Origin: Nematostella vectensis
Lineage: Eukaryota > Cnidaria > Anthozoa > Actiniaria > Edwardsiidae
NCBI RefSeq assembly: GCF_932526225.1
Contig: NC_064047.1
Location: 1,054,001-1,118,000, forward strand
Length of the DNA: 64,000 nucleotides
Reading direction: 5' to 3'
A program made the position numbers and the translations under genes. Positions 50,378-61,690 of the stretch are shown piece after piece (the stretch's first letter is position 1; each line of letters starts with the position of its first letter). The notes under the pieces are model-generated. The model was not told the origin of the DNA, made no database searches, and saw nothing but the letters and a program-made list of their open reading frames with translations.

Positions 50378-51208
50378 ATGGCGGAAGAAACTATACCTGG
50401 AGTCGAACTCTTCGTGAAGGTAGGCAGTAAAGGAAGTATATCCTTAATAACAATTAAATACGTTTTAAATCTTGTTTTTGTGTTATAGGCATCTACACTC
50501 GATTGCCAATCTCTCGGAGCCGACATCCAGTGTCACAGAATTATGATGATGTTCGCTCTGAAAGGTCTCCCCATAAAAACCTTTAACGTGGACACCATAA
50601 AGAAGACAAATGTACAACTTCATTTCCCGTACAAGAATTTTCCAACATTGACCCTCGATAACGGGGCAGAGGTTTTGGACGACCTTGACGAGATTGAGAG
50701 AAGATTTGAGAAACTTTCCGAAACCAACCAATCCATTCCAAAGCTTGCATGCACCAACAAAGATATACTGTCCTTCGTTAATGTAGGACCAGGATCGAAA
50801 ATCTACCAAAAATTCAACTACTTTATTAAAAACCGGGCACAGGAGGGCGAAGAGGCACTAAAAACGCAACTCTTACAGGAGTTGAAAAAAGTAAACGCTT
50901 TCTTGATGTCAGCGAAGATGCCCAAAGATGGCGAAGGAAATCAGATGTTCCTCAGCGGAGAGAGCCCGGGATTACCAGACTGTACTCTACTACCCAAGCT
51001 ACACTATATTTATGTGTGTCTTGGGGTGGTAAAGGAGTTTCCTATGGAAGAATTGACGGGAATTGAGAGCTATCTCGAGTCTGGAAGAAAGCATTCTGCT
51101 TTCCAAAGCACATGTCCGAAGAAAGCTGATATAGTGCATTTTTACTGTAGGCAAGCTGGCATGGATGACGCCGAAGCGATGAGAAAATCAAACCAAGTCC
51201 GCGAATAA
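50378..51208 (+). CDS. CLIC: Chloride intracellular channel (CLIC) family protein
   Basis: Glutathione-S-transferase-fold protein of the CLIC/EXC-4 family, which exists as a soluble, redox-active form and can associate with membranes. Two exons, 50378-50419 and 50489-51208, encode 253 residues, the normal family length. Seen: the ELFVK strand (10-14), a thioredoxin-like N-terminal domain with VDT and NFPTLT segments, a conserved LDDLDEIERRFE helix, and a C-terminal all-helical domain with LSGESPGLPDCTLLPKLH (the family's L.DC.LLPKLH motif) and FQSTCP. The redox-site motif CPFS of vertebrate CLICs aligns with DIQC (26-29): the first cysteine is replaced by Asp26 and a cysteine sits at the fourth position. 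The ATG at 50378 lies just upstream of the conserved strand. Candidate poly(A) signals are at 52026-52031 and 52164-52169. The exact paralogue cannot be assigned. Confidence 0.95.
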
Positions 51209-53193
51209 GACGAGAAGCGAACTGCAAGCCAGATATCCTTAGAAAGTGGCTTGATTCCTATGATTTTGGGCAAAGAATGGGGTCCGACATTACAATTATG
51301 TAAAACAAATACGTTGCGTGTACATTTTGTTCAATGAATTTTGAAACACGTGTCTGTTTGTGGCGCTACGCTAAAACTTATATTGGAATCTTTCATTTAT
51401 AGTAAAATAGGTCAACCATAGAGTAGTTTTAAATTATGCCCTTTTAAGTTGTACTTCTTGTGATTTGAAAGTGTTTTTCTACTCACACCCTCTTACAGGT
51501 CTAGCCGTTGTTCCCTGCGGTTTTGTTTAGAAAACAGTCCGGAGGTTACAGTGTTTTGCTAGCACTAAAAGTTTCTATTAAAAGCAATGCACTATATGTT
51601 TCCTGTAAAGAAAAGCTCCATTAACAAGAATATAATAAGGTTTTAGCTCATTAGTCACCGGCAATTACCATATTCCATGTTTAGACCTGTGTTCTTTCAA
51701 AATAACTACAGTATTCCAAAATTCTGCCCTTTCTGAGATAAAATTTGTGCAATCTCAAAGTCGTGGATTATTGTCTGAAAAAAGCTCTTTGGAATTCTTG
51801 TCATTCTTACAATACAGCACACAAGCAACTGTGATTTATAATGTTTCAAAATACCAGGAGTGATTTAGTGGAATACTTTTAGCCATATGTCCTGAGAGAA
51901 TAGGTATTTTTATTGTGAAAGTATTTAATATTTCTATGCTGGACCGCATTTGCTCATCAAATTTAGGACTTTACTAAAATTGCATGTTGCCATATTTACC
52001 CCAGTCTAAACAACTAAATTTGAGGAATAAAAAGTTTATTGCAGCTTCTATATTATGTGTTTGTCTTCAGTCCAGCAATGAAACCTATATATCCTAAGTT
52101 ATACTTACATTAACTGTGGTAAACCATAAAGATTCCGAATACCTGTAGAATATGTTTGTGATGAATAAAGTAATATATAGTTCATTATTAAAACATGGGG
52201 TGTTTGTTATTCAATGGTATGTACCTAGGAATGGCATGCCTTTCATATCTGACACTAAATTTGACACATATAATAACAAAAGCAAACCTAGAAGATGACA
52301 CATATTTAATTGAATTTTTAGGATAAGTTCCACCCCAAGTCCAAACATTAAATTATATTTCTTTGATTTTTGTAAAATCATGAATGGTTATCATATGCGT
52401 TTTCATTAAACTCTGCTATGGTCCCCTAAAAATGCTAGAAAAATAGCAGCTACAAGACACCTTTTTCTCCTTTCTGTGATAGATACTCTCATGTAATATG
52501 TAATCTAATGAATGCTTTGTTCTTGTGCGAGTTACAGGGGTGGTGGAGTGGTCCCATAAGGGGGGGGGGGGGAGGGTGAAAGTTTGGGGGAGGGGCTTGT
52601 AGTGGTTTCAGGGGGGAGGGGTGGGTAGGTGGTTACAAATTCGTAAGTGCTATTTATAAGAATTCTAGGGATAACCTAGGTTTTTATTATCCAATACCAC
52701 ATTGAATTTGGCATAAACAAAGCAGAACTTATTATTATTTTTTGTCATTTAGAGTGTATGAAAATATGCTTCACAGATCCAGCCCTTCCCACTTGAAAAT
52801 ATGATGGATACAAGTGTTCTATTATCTATGAAAATCTTTGATAACAGATGATAACAGGCAATTCCTGGATTACTAATTGGATTATTGTTTTCATTCCAGC
52901 AGGCACGTACCAAGGATTGGCTTGGGGGGGGGGGGGGGGGGGGCACACTCTGGGTGTCATTTGGAATAAAAGCATAGTATTTGAAGATTCTTTCATTCCT
53001 TACTTTTTGGCCGCCAAGGATGGGTGCACACACCTCAGTGTACACGTCTGTTTAGTCCCTCTTCCCTCCCCCCACTCAAAATGCTTTCTGTGGCATTTCC
53101 CCTTTCATCAAATTAAGCTAGATGTATAATATTGCAAGAAAGGGAGTGTTTGTTGTTATTATTTGCAGCACTCGGGGTTTTTTTTGGATTGAT
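51209..53193. other. CLIC 3' UTR and gene-free region
   Basis: AT-rich, with the likely CLIC 3' end before about 52200. At 52540-52635 the plus strand is strongly G-rich (several runs of 3-12 G), and a longer G run of about 20 lies near 52923-52943. Open frames across these runs are not supported as genes. Confidence 0.5.
52540..52635 (+). other. G-rich tract with quadruplex potential
   Basis: Multiple runs of three or more G within 95 bases (including about 12 in a row near 52561-52572) satisfy the simple G-quadruplex spacing rule. Whether it forms is unknown; such runs are common inside degenerate MITEs here. Confidence 0.5.
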
Positions 53194-53344
53194 CAGGGCC
53201 GTAGCAGGGGGTGGAGAAGAAAATGACCAGTAGGGGCGTGGCTGTGCCCCCAATATTTCAAAATGTTTCTGTACTGTGCCCATCCCTCCCCCCCCCCCTT
53301 TAAAAAAATATATACATTTCTAGGCCTGCTACGGCCCTGTTGAT
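53189..53344 (+). mobile_element. MITE family M1, intact copy with TTGAT duplication
   Basis: Perfect 15-bp ends CAGGGCCGTAGCAGG (53194-53208) and its complement (53325-53339) flanked by TTGAT on both sides (53189-53193, 53340-53344). The interior of 116 bp holds a C run and no coding sequence. Related to 39483-39616. Confidence 0.92.
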
Positions 53345-53586
53345 GCATCACAGACAATGGGAATCCAAACAATACAATGAGATGACCCAGCCTATCCTGT
53401 TAGGCCTTACAAGCGGGTTTCTACACTTCATCACCACCAGTCCAGGTTTTGTTTTACCAGGAAGCAGGGTGGAAAAAGTAGTTTCATGATAAGTAATTAA
53501 AAGAAATGTATAATGGGTAAATTAAAATTTATTTACCCCCTAGTAAGGAGTGCATTTGAAACTCAGTGGCTGATGAAAAAGTACCC

Positions 53587-53692
53587 TGGGTACCAGAGCC
53601 TCTAGACTTCTCTCGTCCAGTGATGGCGCTCAGCCAAAATGCTTGGCTGAGTGTCACTGGGCGAGACTATTGTCTGGAGGCTCTGGTACCCA
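53587..53692. mobile_element. Foldback element, near-complete palindrome
   Basis: TGGGTACCAGAGCCTC at 53587 is complemented at the right end (53677-53692). The arms continue inward to GCTCAGCCAA and its complement TTGGCTGAG with few mismatches, so nearly all 106 bp can fold into a hairpin. Confidence 0.85.
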
Positions 53693-53719
53693 TGGTAATG
53701 AAAATGTTAAGTCGACCTC

Positions 53720-53960
53720 ATTTTATTTTATTTTATTTTATTATTTTATTTAATTTAATTTTATTTTATTTTATTTTATTTTATTATTTTATTTTATTTT
53801 ATTTTATTTTATTTTATTTTATTTTATTTTATTTTATTTTATTTTATTTTATTTTATTTTATTTTATTTTATTTTATTTTATTTTATTTTATTTTATTTT
53901 ATTTTATTTTATTTTATTTTATTTTATTTTATTTTATTTTATTTTATTTTATTTTATTTT
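53720..53960 (+). repeat. ATTTT microsatellite, about 241 bp
   Basis: About 48 copies of ATTTT with a few shortened or altered units near 53740-53790 and an uninterrupted run to 53960. The open frame through it is an artefact of the missing stop in TTT/TAT/ATT codons. Confidence 0.97.
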
Positions 53961-54331
53961 GAGGCTTCCTCGACACTTATATATAAAGAAATACAACAAA
54001 ATACATTAAAAAAAAAAAAGACAAGAATAAGTGTAGAGCAGAGAGGGAAAGGCGAATGGACACGATTTCCCGGCGAGGACTGCCCCGCAAACCATTATAA
54101 ATCATAGAGTTGCTTTGCTTTCGTGCGTCCCACACCAAGTTTCCTTAGAAATGCAAAATGCCCCCTGTCTTTAATTTCCCGCTGATCTTGTCAAATTTCT
54201 TAACATGTTACCTGTTCGGAACACGTGAAAATCACGCACTGATAACCACAAGACGCGCGGTAAAGACTGGACTCCATTACCGTTACTACAGTAACGAGTC
54301 CAAATTCCATTTCACTGGCACAACATTCAAA
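53961..54331. other. Upstream region of PPIL6
   Basis: Between the microsatellite and the PPIL6 start; presumably holds its promoter and 5' UTR. No specific element is claimed. Confidence 0.4.
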
Positions 54332-57300
54332 ATGGCGGACAAACATGAAGTGTCAGTTGTGGGTCTGCTAAAGGACGTGGATTTCCACATAGCGAAGGGG
54401 GCAGTCTTGGTAATATTCTACATGTTTGTTTGTCGCTATATACTTTAGGAAAATTTATTTTTATCTTGGTTTTTGTTGTTTTGTTTTGTAGCAATTGCGT
54501 CAGAAAGAGCCGGACTCTTTTTACGATCCAAATGTCCTCGGACTTCTGGAGTGTGATTGGGTCTCTTTCATTCAAGGAAAGAAAAAGGTACGAACATCAA
54601 TTAGGCATCAAACGTGCTGCCTGTTTAATTCATCATAGATTTGGAAAATCATTTTTGTTATGTTTTGAAGCTAGGAGCCTTGAAAATAAGTTTAAAAAAA
54701 AAACAATCGGTGTTATTAAAATGTCTACACAAAGAATTTCTACATTTGAAACTAGTTAAAGTTTAGTCATATGTAGGTTATATTTTCTATTTGCAGTGGT
54801 ACTAATGTTTTAAATAAGTTTTGAACACAACCTTTTAATTGTTACAGTATGTGCCTGGTGCACACTTTCTTAATATATAATTGTATTTCTGTATTTCTAT
54901 AAATTTGAAATGGTTTACTTTATATTATGTAGACACATTAATTTGAGCTGTTTTGGAATAATTTTTAAGGAACTGTCAAGGGCTGTTATTAAAATGGAGA
55001 TACGATCCCTTTCTTTAACATTATCCTCTTCCTGGTGTAAGACCAAAATATGAAAATTTTGATAATTAACAGTGCACCAAGTAGTTGACTCACACAACAT
55101 TTTTTATTTTTCCTATAATAAGTGACCACACTCACCTCTCGAAATTACGGACACCTCACATCTGTACTGTAATTTAGGCTCTATTAAAGCCATATAACAA
55201 TGAAAGATTGAAGTCATCTTCTTCACATGTCAGTCTTTGTATTTAGTTTTTATTTAGGATCACACTTCTGTCTGTTATAAGGAGGTGTCCAAAATAGCGG
55301 GGGTGTTCTTAAGGCAAGGGTTTTAAAAGTAACAATGTCAGTGATCCAATACTGTTTTAGCATCATTCTGCTTCTTTTTGTGGGTAAATTCATTATTGAA
55401 ACATGATAGTCTATACCAAAGACTTGATTATATGAAACAAGACTGCCTGCAATGATGTACATTTCCTAAAACTCCAATATTCCTAAGATCATGCCATGAT
55501 TACTTTCACCAATTATGTAGCCAAAACTGAGACTGTTCTGCTGTAATTCTAGAAACAATGTTATGCAATTTGTGATTAATCTATTTGTAGAACATGAACC
55601 CCAACTGTGATGTATGTATTTTGTTTATAACATGATGTGTGTATTTGTACCAAGAACATAAAGCAGAAAAAATGGTCACTAGGTTATGACCAAATATAAC
55701 CCAAACCTAGAGAGAAGTAATAGAAGTATTGGAAAGAGCACTTATCTCATGCTAAAATCAAATCAGACTTCTGGTTTTCATGCTCATAGCCTGATAAGTA
55801 GTGTGACCTTTCTTGACCCTTGTTTCCTTCTTGTAGGAGATCAAGGGAGAGATGTGGGGATTTGAGGAGAGTGTGCTGGTATTCATTGATGGACAACCCA
55901 TAGGGGGGAAAGAAGATTTTCTAAAATGGGCTCAGGAGAGTTTCAACTTTCAGGATTTCAGGTAACAGTAAATGAGTTCTAAATACAGTAAGGGTACAAT
56001 GACTTTATTTTGACTATTATATGGTTTGTAAGGGAAATTTAGTAGTTTGTTAGGGGGCAGTTCTAATTACAGTAAGGGTATATATGATTTTTTTTTATTA
56101 TTATACATGGTTTGTAAGGGAAATTTAGTAGTTTGTTAGTGGGCATTTTAGTTTGCCATGAAGCATAGAAAACATTATTTATTATCAAAGATCTATGATT
56201 ACCACATCTCTTGTTGATTTTGTAATTGTAAATGTATTGGGTATTAAATGCCTGATTTGATTGCCACACATTTTTTAAATAAAGTTTTTGTACAGATAAA
56301 TGTTTTTTTTAAGATGAGTAGCATAGCCATCAACCTCGTTTTAGCAATACAGGCAGCTAATGCGAGAGAATACAGTAAATGTATGGATATTTTAAAAAGA
56401 AAATTAGGTTTGCAAGAAAAGGTTCAAAATCTTTAGACTCCAGCCTAATGTTGGACAGATGACAGCTATGGAGTAGTGATTACATCAGGATTACCAGATA
56501 TGGTTGGAGCCAATCCTGGGGAACTAGATATCATTATGCTATGGTTGCAAAGGCCAAGCGACGCTATGCAGAGAATATGGTGTAATGCTATGGCTGCAAA
56601 AGGTCTAGTGAGGCTATGCAGAGAGTACGGTGTAATGCTATGGTTGCAAAAGGCCAAGCGAGGCTATGCAGAGGGTATGTTGTAATGCTATGTTGCAAAA
56701 GGCCAAACAAGGCTATGCAGAGAGTATGGTGTAATGCTATGGTTGCAAAAGGCCAAGCGAGGCTATGCAGAGAGTATGATGTAATGCCACTGTATGGTTG
56801 CAAAAGGCCAAACGAGGCTATGCAGAAAAAACGGTGTAATGCTATGGTTGCAAAAGGCCAAACAAGGCTATGCAGAGAGTATGGTGTAATGCTATGTTGC
56901 AAAAGGCCAAACAAGGCTATGCAGAGAGAATGGTGTAATGCTATGGTTGCAAAAGGCCAAGCGAGGCTATGCAGAGAGTATGATGTAATGCTATGTTGCA
57001 GAAGGCCAAGCGAGGCTATGCAGAGAGTATGGTGTAATGCTATGGTTGCAAAAGGCCAAGCGAGGCTATGCAGAGAGTATGGTGTAATGCTATGATGCAA
57101 AAGGCCAAGCGAGGCTATGCAGAGAGTATGATGTAATGCTATGTTGAAAAAGGCCAAGTGAGGCTATGCAGAGAGTATGGTGTAATGCTATGGTTGCAAA
57201 AGGCCAAGCGAGGCTATGCAGAGAGTATGATGTAATGCCACTGTATGGTTGCAAAAGGCCAAGCGAGGCTATGCAGAGAAAACGGTGTAATGCTATGGTT

Positions 57301-60213
57301 GCAAAAGGCCAAACAAGGCTATGCAGAGAGTATGGTGTAATGCTATGTTGCAAAAGGCCAAACAAGGCTATGTAGAGAGAATGGTGTAATGCTATGGTTG
57401 CAAAAGGCCAAGCGAGGCTATGCAGAGAGTATGATGTAATGCTATGTTGCAAAAGGCCAAGCGAGGCTATGCAGAGAGTATGGTGTAATGCTATGGTTGC
57501 AAAAGGCCAAGCGAGGCTATGCAGAGAGTATGATGTAATGCTATGATGCAAAAGGCCAAGCGAGGCTATGCAGAGAGTATGATGTAATGCTATGTTGCAA
57601 AAGGCCAAGTGAGGCTATGCAGAGAGTATGGTGTAATGCTATGTTGCAAAAGGCCAAGCGAGGCTATGCAGATAGTATGGTGTAATGCTATGGTTGAAAA
57701 AGGCCAAACAAGGCTATGCAGAGAGTATGGTGTAATGCTATGTTGCAAAAGGCCAAGCAAGGCTATGCAGATAGTATGGCGTAATGCTATGGTTGAAAAA
57801 GGCCAAACAAGGCTATGCAGAGAGTATGGTGTAATGCTATGTTGCAAAAGGCCAAGCGAGGCTATGCAGAAAAAATGGTGTAATGCTTTGTTGCAAAAGG
57901 CCAAGCGAGGCTATGCAGAGAGTATGGTGTAATGCTATGTTGCAAAAGGCCAAGCGAGGCTATGCAGAGAGTATGGTGTATTGATATGGTTAAAAAATGC
58001 CAAGCGAGGCTATGCAGAGAGTATGGTGTAATGCTATGGTTGAAAAAGGCCAAACAAGGCTATGCAGAGAGTATGGTGTAATGCTATGGTTGAAAAAGGC
58101 CAAACGAGGCTATGCAGAGAGTATGGTGTAATGCTATGGTTGAAAAAGGCCAAACAAGGCTATGCAGAGAGTATGGTGTAATGCTAGAGGCCAAGTGAGG
58201 CTATGCAGAGAATACAGTGTAAACCCCCAAATCCAAATCCAAAACGAAATTTACTGTTTCTTTCCCTATTTTTTCTTTAGATCCCTCCCTCTATGGTATG
58301 CTATGGCAAAGGCAAGTTACAAGGATCATTTATTGAGTTTAAAGGTTGGTGAAAGCCCCATCCATTACCATCCTTGATGCATGTGCACTAAAACCACTCC
58401 ATCCTTACCATGGTCTTCTTGGTCTTACATCTTATTAGATTTTTAAGGAAATTTCAAATAATTATGGTAGCCCTGTAATGCAGTAATGTAGGTCCTACTG
58501 TATAGAGTCATACCACTAAAGCTTTTAAGCTCAAGGCCATTTGTACTTCTTGATCATGAGATTAAAATCATTGGGGAATGTCTTTTTGGATAAGGACATT
58601 AAACCAAAGGGTCTTTCTCTCACCGTACCTCATAACCTGTATCAGGCTTCTGGCCTGTGGTACCATTTTCACTAACTCACACTAATGATTGTAAACTATG
58701 TGGAGCAGTCCGTATCTACACACTGACGAGTACAGTCAGGACCATCTCTCCATGTTTGCACTATACTACATATGCTCAACATTTCTTTTTTTCTTTTCCT
58801 TCCATTCCCTGATCTGAGCTTTTGTTTAAATCCATAATCTGAACTTTTTATTCCCATTTTGATTTTTTTTTCCTTCAAAGCATGAGTTTGTCTACTTTGA
58901 CATAGCTGTTGGAGCAAAAAGTATTGGAAGACTTATTATAGAGGTGGGTAAACATAGACCACATCATCCTTCTCTGGACTCTCTAACTTCTTTTCATATT
59001 TGGGGTTTAAGCAACTGCAATGGCAGGAAAAAGGGACCCAAAAAATGCCTTTATGCTTAAATATATCAGACAGAATCCATTTCAGTGCATTTTATGTCAG
59101 CATCTTTGAATTTTCAATCGCTTTCTTTTGTCTGCATTTACTTTACTGTCTTGGGTGCTTAAAGTCCCATAATTTTGTGTTTTTGAAGCCTTAATTGTGC
59201 AAGCTTATCTTATGCGAGGGTATATGTCTAAAATATTTTCTCTCTACTCTCCCACTGAAATTAGTAAAATTCATATGTTATTGCCTTGACCCTGTGAAAG
59301 AAAAATAGAAAACAATTATATTTTTCAGGTTAATTTTGAGCATTTGCCTACAATTAATGTAAAGCAATTTTAATTGAAAAAAAGTTATTTTTCATCTATA
59401 CTCGGACTTTCTGCCTTGAAATTATGGAAAGCTAAATAAAAAAGGGTTATTTGTTCAGCAGTCTGATAATGTGCCTCAAAGTTGAAATTACTGTACAGGC
59501 CTAGAGTGACATAACCTTCACTCCCAAGCACTGGAGACTCACGCCCGTGCCTGTCTCCCCAGGGGGGTGCAGGGGGTGCAAATGCACCCCCCACAACGGC
59601 CGAAAGTCCACTTTTGGTTCTCAATAGACTTGCTATTTGTAGACAAAACTCAAAATCATAAGCTAGATTACTCCAAATCCTACAATAAATGTCCCGTGGA
59701 GATACTGCAAAGGCAAAAATAAAATCCATTTTTGTTCTTTCGGAGTTGTTTAAATTTAAGAAAACTACCTCCCTCCCTCCCTCCTCCCCCCTCCCCCAGA
59801 CAAATTAGGTCCACTTTCTCAGATTTTGCACCCCCCAAGAAAAATCCTGACTACAAGCCTGAGACTCGTGCATATTTGAGAGTGGCTCTAGAGTATCGAC
59901 TCATGAAATATTCATAACCTTGAGTTTGTTGGCGAGTGAGATTTAGGTGTTCTCTGAAGTAAACTCAGAAACATTGACCAAATTTTTTTGCTAGCTCACA
60001 AACTTTAGCAAAATGCCTTGAATTTATAAACGAACAGGTTCTTTTCTTTATTCCAGCTATATTCTGACCGTCTGCCTAGGACTTGTGGAAACTTCAAATC
60101 TCTGATAGCGGGTAACCTTGAGGAGAGTGAGCGCCATGATCCACCATTAAAACTAAGATATAAAGACTCTATCCTGCATAGGATAGTGCCCAATGGCTGG
60201 ATACAGGGCGGAG
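54332..60213 (+). CDS. PPIL6: Peptidyl-prolyl isomerase-like 6, 5' exons (partial)
   Basis: Cyclophilin-like protein whose human relative is 311 aa. Six exons splice in frame: 54332-54409, 54492-54587, 55837-55961, 58281-58344, 58881-58943, 60057-60213, giving 194 codons plus one base; the remaining exons lie beyond the window. Seen: VSVVGLLKDVDFHIAKGA, the QGKKKEIKGEMWGFEESVLVFIDGQ region, then the start of the cyclophilin domain at HEFVYFDIAVGAKSIGRLIIELY (about 123-145) and HRIVPNGWIQGG at the end of exon 6. Relative to cyclophilin A, the catalytic Arg (HRI) and Gln (IQGG) are kept while the active-site Phe position is Gly, as in human PPIL6, so catalysis is doubtful. Exon 6 runs directly into a 73-bp tandem repeat made from its own 3' end, and intron 3 contains a 1.7-kb minisatellite. 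The first ATG of exon 1 is taken as start. Confidence 0.94.
55977..56150 (+). repeat. Tandem duplication in PPIL6 intron 3, 2 x 84 bp
   Basis: CAGTAAGGGTA at 55986 and 56070 and GGTTTGTAAGGGAAATTTAG downstream of each define two copies with an 84-bp period and small indels. Confidence 0.85.
56537..58222 (+). repeat. 48/50-bp minisatellite in PPIL6 intron 3
   Basis: About 35 units of GCTATGCAGAGAGTATGGTG followed by TAATGCTATG(GT)TGC and AAAAGGCCAAGCGAG-type sequence; units are 50 bp with TATGGTTGC and 48 bp with TATGTTGC. A rare GTAATGCCACTGTATGG variant occurs twice 451 bp apart (56781, 57232), marking a higher-order duplication. It ends about 58 bp before the exon 4 acceptor. Long open frames on both strands come from unit length and are not genes. 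Confidence 0.95.
59530..59870. other. Low-complexity C/G-rich patch in PPIL6 intron 5, transposon-like
   Basis: A perfect palindrome GGGGGTGCAAATGCACCCCC lies at 59572-59591 and TGCACCCCCCAAG recurs near 59827, separated by CTCCCTCC runs. It resembles a degraded repeat; no termini could be defined. Confidence 0.4.
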
Positions 60214-61690
60214 GTCAGTAATGTATAGGTCTATAGAGACTCTATCCTGCATAGGATAGTGCCCAATGGCTGGATACAGGGTGGAGGTCAGTAATGTATA
60301 GGTCTATAAAGACTCTATCCTGCATAGGATAGTGCCCAATGGCTGGATACAGGGCGGAGGTCAGTAATGTATAGGTCTATAGAGACTCTATCCTGAATAG
60401 GATAGTGCCCAATGGCTGGATACAGGGTGGAGGTCAGTAATGTATAGGTCTATAGAGACTCTATCCTGCATAGGATAGTGTCCAATGGCTGGATACAGGG
60501 TGGAGGTCAGTAATGTATAGGTCTATAGAGACTCTATCCTGCATAGGATAGTGTCCAATGGCTGGATACAGGGCGGAGGTCAGTAATGTATAGTTCTATA
60601 GAGACTCTACCCTGCATAGGATAGTGTCCAATGGCTGGATACAGGGCGGAGGTCAGTAATGTATAGTTCTATAGAGACTCTATCCTGCATAGGATAGTGT
60701 CCAATGGCTGGATACAGGGTGGAGGTCAGTAATGTATAGGTCTATAGAGACTCTACCCTGCATGGGATAGTGCCTAATGGCTGGATACAGGGCGGAGGTC
60801 AGTAATGTATAGTTCTATAGAGACTCTACCCTGCATAGGATAGTGTCCAATGGCTGGATACAGGGTGGAGGTCAGTAATGTATAGGTCTATAGAGACTCT
60901 ACCCTGCATAGGATAGTGCCCAATGGCTGGATACAGGGTGGAGGTCAGTAATGTATAGGTCTATAGAGACTCTATCCTGCATAGGATAGTGTCCAATGGC
61001 TGGATACAGGGCGGAGGTCAGTAATGTATAGTTCTATAGAGACTCTATCCTGCATAGGATAGTGCCCAATGGCTGGATACAGGGTGGAGGTCAGTAATGT
61101 ATAGGTCTATAAAGACTCTATCCTGCATGGGATAGTGCCCAATGGCTGGATACAGGGCGGAGGTCAGTAATGTATAGTTCTATAGAGACTCTATCCTGCA
61201 TAGGATAGTGTCCAATGGCTGGATACAGGGTGGAGGTCAGTAATGTATAGGTCTATAAAGACTCTATCCTGCATAGGATAGTGTCCAATGGCTGGATACA
61301 GGGTGGAGGTCAGTAATGTATAGGTCTATAGAGACTCTACCCTGCATGGGATAGTGTCCAATGGCTGGATACAGGGCGGAGGTCAGTAATGTATAGGTCT
61401 ATAAAGACTCTACCCTGCATAGGATAGTGCCCAATGGCTGGATACAGGGTGGAGGTCAGTAATGTATAGGTCTATAAAGACTCTATCCTGCATAGGATAG
61501 TGTCCAATGGCTGGATACAGGGTGGAGGTCAGTAATGTATAGGTCTATAGAGACTCTATCCTGCATGGGATAGTGCCCAATGGCTGGATACGGGGCGGAG
61601 GTCAGTAATGTATAGGTCTATAAAGACTCTACCCTGCATAGGATAGTGCCCAATGGCTGGATACAGGGCGGAGGTCTGTAAAGTGTATTC
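60157..61690 (+). repeat. 73-bp x 21 tandem repeat containing the PPIL6 exon 6 end and donor
   Basis: AGACTCTA recurs from 60164 to 61624, a distance of exactly 20 x 73 bp, so there are 21 copies with no net length change. Each unit holds about 50 bp equivalent to the end of exon 6 (KDSILHRIVPNGWIQGG), a GGAG|GTCAGT splice donor and about 20 bp of intron. The first copy is the real exon end. Later copies vary: ATC/ACC, CATAGG/CATGGG/AATAGG, GTGCCC/GTGTCC/GTGCCT and GGGCGG/GGGTGG; the last copy has GTCTGT as donor. Reading through copy 1 meets an immediate in-frame TAA (GGT CAG TAA). Confidence 0.97.

Noticed and set aside
53566..54009. 147-codon open frame
   Set aside because: It consists of the ATTTT microsatellite, which lacks stops in this frame.
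56588..58053. Long open frames on both strands in PPIL6 intron 3
   Set aside because: They follow the 48/50-bp minisatellite and change frame with unit length; no domain is present.
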